DNA of 64,000 nucleotides from Paenibacillus terricola (GTDB lineage: Bacteria; Bacillota; Bacilli; Paenibacillales; Paenibacillaceae). The stretch lies in NCBI RefSeq assembly GCF_014779765.1, contig NZ_JACXZA010000004.1, forward strand, positions 186,001 to 250,000, in the 5' to 3' direction. Positions 60,196 to 64,000 of this stretch are shown here, one piece after another. A program made the position numbers and the translations under genes. Position 1 is the first letter of the stretch. The number at the start of each line of letters is the position of its first letter. The notes under the pieces were generated by a model. It made no database searches. It worked only from the letters and a program-made list of their open reading frames with translations, and had not been told where the DNA came from.

Positions 60196-60226
60196 TTGCA
60201 CCTTACGTTACGTCATCTTTTATAGT
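60196..60226 (+). promoter_or_regulatory. MerR-type promoter with 19-base spacer
   Basis: TTGCAC (60196-60201) and TATAGT (60221-60226) are 19 bases apart, the stretched spacing that MerR activators correct. The spacer holds CCTTACGTTACGT, a partial dyad. Confidence 0.65.
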
Positions 60227-60268
60227 GAAGATACCGGTAAACAAGTTAGCGCTAACGAGGGATCTGTG

Positions 60269-60769
60269 ATGACGCAATATTGGAAAGTAGGAGATTTGGC
60301 TGAGCTGACAGGGCTTACGGTTCGCACGCTGCGGTTCTATGATCAAATCGGGTTGTTCTCGCCATCGGGCCAGACCGACTCCGGTCATCGACTGTACAAC
60401 GCATCGGACCTGTCGCGCCTGCAGCAGATCGTATCGTTGAAGGAGCTGGGACTGTCGCTCGAAGAGATCAAGTCGGCACTCGAAGGGAAACAGATTAGCC
60501 CGGCAGAGATTGTGAAGCTCCAGATGACGAGGGTGAAGGAGCAGATTCAGCAGCAGCAACAGCTGTTGGAGCAGCTTCAGCATGTATCCAAGCGGATGCA
60601 GGGACAAGCTCCGCTGACGGTTGATGATTTTACGGGATTGCTGCAGGCGATGCGAATCAGCCATGAGAAGGTCGTCATTGAGCGGCAGAAGAACTGGGAG
60701 CATCGGCTGAATGCGCTAGGAAATTTTATTGTCCGTGATTATGAAGGCAACCATACGAAGGAGGAATAA
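60269..60769 (+). CDS. MerR-family regulator
   Basis: A 166-residue regulator. WKVGDLAELTGLTVRTLRFY and DQIGLFSPSGQTDSGHRLY form the DNA-binding domain. The coiled coil with IQQQQQLLEQLQHVSKRMQ links the dimer, and a short C-terminal part would bind the effector. It has no cysteine cluster, so metal sensing is unlikely. The ATG is seven bases after GAGGG. It heads an operon with two AHSA1-type genes and has a 19-base-spacer promoter of its own. Confidence 0.87.
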   Translation: MTQYWKVGDLAELTGLTVRTLRFYDQIGLFSPSGQTDSGHRLYNASDLSRLQQIVSLKELGLSLEEIKSALEGKQISPAEIVKLQMTRVKEQIQQQQQLLEQLQHVSKRMQGQAPLTVDDFTGLLQAMRISHEKVVIERQKNWEHRLNALGNFIVRDYEGNHTKEE

Positions 60770-60771
60770 CG

Positions 60772-61203
60772 ATGTCCGAACGATTCGTCAAACACGCAAC
60801 ATTTACGGTGGAGCGCACCTACAACGCTTCGCTGGCAAGCGTCTACCAAGCTTGGTCTGACTCTGAGGCAAAAGCTCGATGGTTCTCGAAGGCCGAAGTA
60901 TTCGATTTCCGTGTCGGTGGACGAGAATACAGCAGCGGCGGGCCGCCGGAAGGCCCAATCTTCACGTTCGATGCCTGCTACCAAGAGATCGTACCTGAGC
61001 AGCGCATCGTCTATTCGTACACGTTGGATATGGGAGAGACGCGTATCTCCGCTTCGCTCACAACGATAGAGCTCATTCCGGTCGAGGAAGGCACGAAGCT
61101 GGTGTTCACCGAGCAAGGCGCGTTCTTCGACGGTCACGATACGCCAGAGATCCGCGAGCACGGTACGGGCGAGATGCTGGACGCACTCGGCAAGTCGCTT
61201 TAA
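60772..61203 (+). CDS. SRPBCC (AHSA1-type) protein
   Basis: A 143-residue START-like protein. VERTYNASLASVYQAWSDSE and ARWFSKAEVFDFRVGG are typical, as is EQRIVYSYTLDMGETRISAS in the middle. It starts two bases after the MerR stop, so the genes are coupled. The cavity probably binds a hydrophobic compound. It may be the effector-binding or detoxifying partner of MerR; that is inference. Confidence 0.82.
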   Translation: MSERFVKHATFTVERTYNASLASVYQAWSDSEAKARWFSKAEVFDFRVGGREYSSGGPPEGPIFTFDACYQEIVPEQRIVYSYTLDMGETRISASLTTIELIPVEEGTKLVFTEQGAFFDGHDTPEIREHGTGEMLDALGKSL

Positions 61204-61238
61204 GAAGTTGAATACGCACTTTAAGGAGGGCGAAGACC

Positions 61239-61679
61239 ATGACATCGGTTGTGGGGCAAAATGAGATCATCACCGCACGTCAATTCGACGTACCGAAGGA
61301 ACGAGTCTATGAAGCGTGGACGACGCCCGAGCTTCTCGCTCGTTGGTGGGGGCCTAATGGCTTCACCAATACGTTCCACGAATTCGACCCGCGCCCAGGC
61401 GGCGACTGGCGGTTCATCATGCACGGACCGGACGGCGTCGACTATCCGAATCATAATACGTTCGTAGAGCTTGTCCCCCATGAACGCATTGTTCTGCGTC
61501 ATAACGAAACGCCGGAATTTCAAGTGACGGCGACTTTCGAGGATGCGGATGGCGGCACGCTGGTGACGTTCCGCCAGCTGTTTAAGAGCGCGGAGGTATT
61601 CGAGCAAGTGAAAGCATACTGCATCGATGGCAATGAGCAGAACTTCGATCGGCTTGAGACTTTGCTAAGGAATGAATAA
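61239..61679 (+). CDS. SRPBCC (AHSA1-type) protein
   Basis: A 146-residue START-like protein and third gene of the MerR operon. ARQFDVPKERVYEAWTTPEL and RWWGPNGFTNTFHEFDPRPG mark the subfamily with the WWGP motif, and HNTFVELVPHERIVLRH follows. GGAGGG precedes the ATG, 35 bases after the preceding gene. It is distinct in sequence from its neighbour. Function unknown. Confidence 0.83.
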   Translation: MTSVVGQNEIITARQFDVPKERVYEAWTTPELLARWWGPNGFTNTFHEFDPRPGGDWRFIMHGPDGVDYPNHNTFVELVPHERIVLRHNETPEFQVTATFEDADGGTLVTFRQLFKSAEVFEQVKAYCIDGNEQNFDRLETLLRNE

Positions 61680-61701
61680 GCGTAAGAAGTATGGCATGGG
61701 A

Positions 61702-61734
61702 AGAGACCGCTGCGGATAAGGCAGCGGTCTCTTT
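61702..61734. terminator. bidirectional intrinsic terminator
   Basis: AGAGACCGCTGC (61702-61713) and GCAGCGGTCTCT (61721-61732) are perfect arms between the MerR operon and the sulfatase gene. Confidence 0.85.
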
Positions 61735-61738
61735 GTCG

Positions 61739-63457
61739 TTAACGTGTCTGCCGAGGCATTAGTCGTTTTAATGCGCGCTGCTTGGCAAGCACGCTCATCA
61801 TGGATGCGAACACATCGGAGTAGGCGTCCGAATAAGCGGGATGAGCGAGATTGCGAGTCTCGAGCGGGTCATCGGTCAGGCAGTAGAGCTCGTGTTCATC
61901 TGGAACGGGAGTGATCTTGATCCTAGGAACCCACGCGATCTCGGCTGGATTCTGGGCAGTTCTAGCTGGCCAATAGGTGGCGTCCTGTACGCCGGGCGTG
62001 CTCCAGAATTTCGGATCGTCCGCGTAGCGTGAGAGCTTCCATCGTTCGCTTCGGCCATTGCGCTTCAGGGTTGTAATGACCGTCTCAATATGATTCGGCT
62101 GCGCGGCGGGTGGATAAGGAATGCCAAGCGGGCTGATCTGGTGCTGCCCGCGCAGCATATCGTCGTCGGTCATGAAGTAGATCGGCGATTCGCTTACCGT
62201 TCCCGACGCATGCTCTATGAGGGGACTAAGATTGCGTCCAACTAGCGGCCGCGCTTCGCTGAAGCGGCCTTGCAGCCTACCCCGAACGCCTTCAGCCGAA
62301 ATGCTCGCCAGCCCGAGCAGCGTTGGCAGCAGATCGAGGTGGCTCGTCATTCGATTAACCGAGCGGGCGTGCGGAATAAGCTTTTTATTATAAACAATAA
62401 GCGGAACGTGAAGCATCTCTTCGTATGCACAGTACATTTTCTGATGCAGCCCGCCATGTGCGCCGAGCAGATCGCCATGATCGGATGTGAAGACGATAAT
62501 CGTATTCTCGAAGCAGGAGGAATGGGTGATCGCCCCGAGAATCTTCTGCAGCTGCTGGTCGGCGTTCTTCTGCAGTTGATAATAGAGCCTGCGATAGTAC
62601 GAACGATCCGTAATCGGCTGCAGCGCCACTGCGTATAGGTCGCGGTAGCTGGCTTGGCATTGAGGCTTCGTCTGAAGATTCTCGTGCAGGGTAGGAGGCG
62701 GCGCAACCTCTGGTACTGACGGATCCACATCGAATCGGAACTGCGGCAGACGGGCGGTCAAGTCGCCATATAGAACGATATCATGCGGATTGACGAGCGA
62801 GGCCGTAATCAGCCACGGCTTGCGATGACCGCTGCTGCTCTTGCGATCAAGCTCACCGATTAATCTCACAACCTCATCTGCATAAAATTCATCCCTGCCG
62901 CTTGCTCCGTAGCCGGCGGACGACCCGGAGTTGCGCGGATTCCGGCCATGCGGTTCAGGGCCAATCCAACCTGAGAAGCCGAACGGCTCCAGCCGATCGG
63001 CCTCCTTGTACAAATGTTGATCCGTATTCGGCATTCCCGTCGGATCATAGCTTGGCAGGGCATTGTTCGTCCCCGGGATCATAATATCCTCATCGGACAG
63101 ATGCCACTTCCCTCTGTAGTAGGTTTCATACCCCGCCTCTCGAAAATAATCGCCCATCGTCGGCACTGTATTCCGATCGAGCCAATACAGATTCGAATCA
63201 GCCGCCTGCTTGGCGATGCCGTCCGTCTGCGTAACCCCATGCAGCGACGGATATTGGCCAGTAAACAGGGTGGTTCGGCTTGGCGCACACGCTGCGCTCC
63301 CGATGTAGTGGCTGTGGAACTCCAATCCGTTCTCTCTCAGCCATTGCTGCGCGAGAAGATTGTTCCTGCGCCATTCCTTCATCTCCGCATTCTCATAGGG
63401 AGGCGGATACCGCTCTTCGTCGACGAGAAGAAGGAGGATGTTAGGCTGCTTGACCAT
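61739..63457 (-). CDS. sulfatase-family hydrolase
   Basis: A 572-residue arylsulfatase-like enzyme. NILLLLVDEERYPPP holds the first metal-binding aspartate. The active-site motif is SAACAPSRTTLFTG, where the cysteine is converted to formylglycine in active sulfatases. TSDHGDLLGAHGGLHQK holds further metal ligands. No signal peptide is seen, so it probably works in the cytoplasm on sulfate esters or phosphonate-like compounds. The maturase is not in the window. It is a single gene. Confidence 0.87.
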   Translation of the reverse strand: MVKQPNILLLLVDEERYPPPYENAEMKEWRRNNLLAQQWLRENGLEFHSHYIGSAACAPSRTTLFTGQYPSLHGVTQTDGIAKQAADSNLYWLDRNTVPTMGDYFREAGYETYYRGKWHLSDEDIMIPGTNNALPSYDPTGMPNTDQHLYKEADRLEPFGFSGWIGPEPHGRNPRNSGSSAGYGASGRDEFYADEVVRLIGELDRKSSSGHRKPWLITASLVNPHDIVLYGDLTARLPQFRFDVDPSVPEVAPPPTLHENLQTKPQCQASYRDLYAVALQPITDRSYYRRLYYQLQKNADQQLQKILGAITHSSCFENTIIVFTSDHGDLLGAHGGLHQKMYCAYEEMLHVPLIVYNKKLIPHARSVNRMTSHLDLLPTLLGLASISAEGVRGRLQGRFSEARPLVGRNLSPLIEHASGTVSESPIYFMTDDDMLRGQHQISPLGIPYPPAAQPNHIETVITTLKRNGRSERWKLSRYADDPKFWSTPGVQDATYWPARTAQNPAEIAWVPRIKITPVPDEHELYCLTDDPLETRNLAHPAYSDAYSDVFASMMSVLAKQRALKRLMPRQTR

Positions 63458-63606
63458 AAGTAGAGCCTCCTGTGCCCAAATAATTGGTATAACGTATGCC
63501 AGGGGCTAGGCGGCTAGAAGCGTGCAGAGCATAGGTATAACCGATAGTTGCAACAATGCCGCTCTCCTGCGGTCGATTCTCATTAGATGAGAGGAAACAA
63601 TGGTAT

Positions 63607-63657
63607 TTGACACATTGCATACATTTGTATACATTAGTTTGTATACAAATGTATGCA
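63607..63657 (+). promoter_or_regulatory. promoter inside a nested palindromic operator
   Basis: TTGACA (63607-63612), 17 bases and TACATT (63630-63635). TGCATACATTTGTATAC (63616-63632) and GTATACAAATGTATGCA (63641-63657) are perfect 17-base inverted arms eight bases apart. Each arm contains its own palindrome ATACA-N2-TGTAT, so two repressor dimers could bind over the promoter. GntR- or PadR-type regulators use similar sites. Confidence 0.6.
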
Positions 63658-63672
63658 TAAGGAAGTGTGACG

Positions 63673-64000
63673 ATGAGAGAACAAGAAGGCCCCATGTCCG
63701 AAGGCAGGCATGGAGGCGGAAGAAATAAAGGGCATCGGGGAAGGCATCACCATCACCACCATGGTGCACAGACGTTCCGCAGAGGACGGGCGATTGAGTT
63801 TTTAGAGCGGCTTCACGTGAGACGCGAGACATTAAGGCAGCAGCTGAACGCTCCTGAGCTGGAGGCAATTCGGCAGGTAGTGCTTGGTGAACTGAAGGCG
63901 ATCGAGCTTGTAATTGAGGAATATACAAGGCATTTCGAGCTGCAGCCGGCTCCGGAGACGGCTGAGGATGAGCAGGTGGAGCCGGTCGGAGAAGGAGACG
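63673..64000 (+). CDS. His-rich protein with helical domain, 5' part only
   Basis: The first 109 codons of a gene that runs past the window. The N-terminus is rich in Gly, Arg and His and contains six histidines in a row (RGRHHHHHHGAQ). A helical, charged part follows (FRRGRAIEFLERLHVRRETL, then QVVLGELKAIELVIEEYTRH) and an acidic stretch. AGGAAGTG precedes the ATG. I do not recognise the family with certainty; such helical parts occur next to PadR-type regulators. The His run could bind metal. It is controlled by the nested operator. Confidence 0.6.
   Translation, partial: MREQEGPMSEGRHGGGRNKGHRGRHHHHHHGAQTFRRGRAIEFLERLHVRRETLRQQLNAPELEAIRQVVLGELKAIELVIEEYTRHFELQPAPETAEDEQVEPVGEGD

Overview
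The window looks like chromosomal DNA of a spore-forming Firmicute of the Paenibacillaceae (Paenibacillus or a close relative). The grounds are: strong AGGAGG ribosome-binding sites with many TTG/GTG starts, SigA-type TTGACA/TATAAT promoters, Firmicute-type regulators (SigV/RsiV, BlaI/M56, CcpA-type cre site, YafY/WYL), many AraC, TetR and short-chain dehydrogenase genes, a secreted GH10 xylanase, and an intergenic 167-bp repeat that I associate with Paenibacillus from memory. No rRNA, tRNA, CRISPR array, intact insertion sequence or prophage was seen.

Layout. 1-5.8 kb: the end of a HelD-type helicase gene, a stress-type flavin-binding protein, a SigV/RsiV pair facing a secreted protein with the same DUF3298-type domain, and an sfnG-amiS operon. 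6-13.4 kb: 3-hydroxyacyl-CoA dehydrogenase, a kinase-like phosphotransferase, an MBL hydrolase, and SDR genes with TetR regulators. 13.4-20.9 kb: two more SDRs opposite an AraC regulator, a MarR/MFS divergent pair with a clear operator, a nitroreductase, and a GNAT gene behind a long structured leader. 21-27.5 kb: an EF-G-binding (FusB-type) protein, GH10 xylanase with a cre site, and a pnuC-nadR-ADP-ribosylglycohydrolase operon for NAD salvage. 28-34.5 kb: adenine deaminase, a hydrolase, GrpB-type protein, a gamma-carbonic-anhydrase pseudogene, and an unusual ECF sigma factor between two VOC genes. 34.5-38.4 kb: AraC, Gfo/Idh/MocA and aldo-keto reductase genes, a TetR gene and the 167-bp element. 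38.5-43.2 kb: a BlaI-M56-Lgt module with two matching operators, an AraC-GyrI regulator, and TetR plus glycosyltransferase.

43.2-45.4 kb is a low-GC accessory island carrying a two-gene DUF6978/DUF1828-DUF1829 cassette and several copies of a short repeat. 45.4-54 kb: an Rrf2 regulator with a CPYC flavoprotein, both behind the same box; a response regulator-ABC transporter-histidine kinase operon; and a divergent MFS/WYL pair. 54-59.8 kb is one gene for a 1919-residue protein with a seven-repeat beta-propeller and twelve DUF11-type modules. 60-64 kb: MerR with two AHSA1-type proteins, a sulfatase, and the start of a His-rich protein under a large nested operator.

Most genes are small one- to three-gene transcription units, each with its own regulator and a visible terminator. 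The points most worth following are the structured leader at 19.1-19.4 kb, the BlaI-controlled second lgt, the DUF6978/DUF1828 cassette, the sigma factor with a VOC-like tail, the giant repeat protein and the nested palindrome at 63.6 kb.
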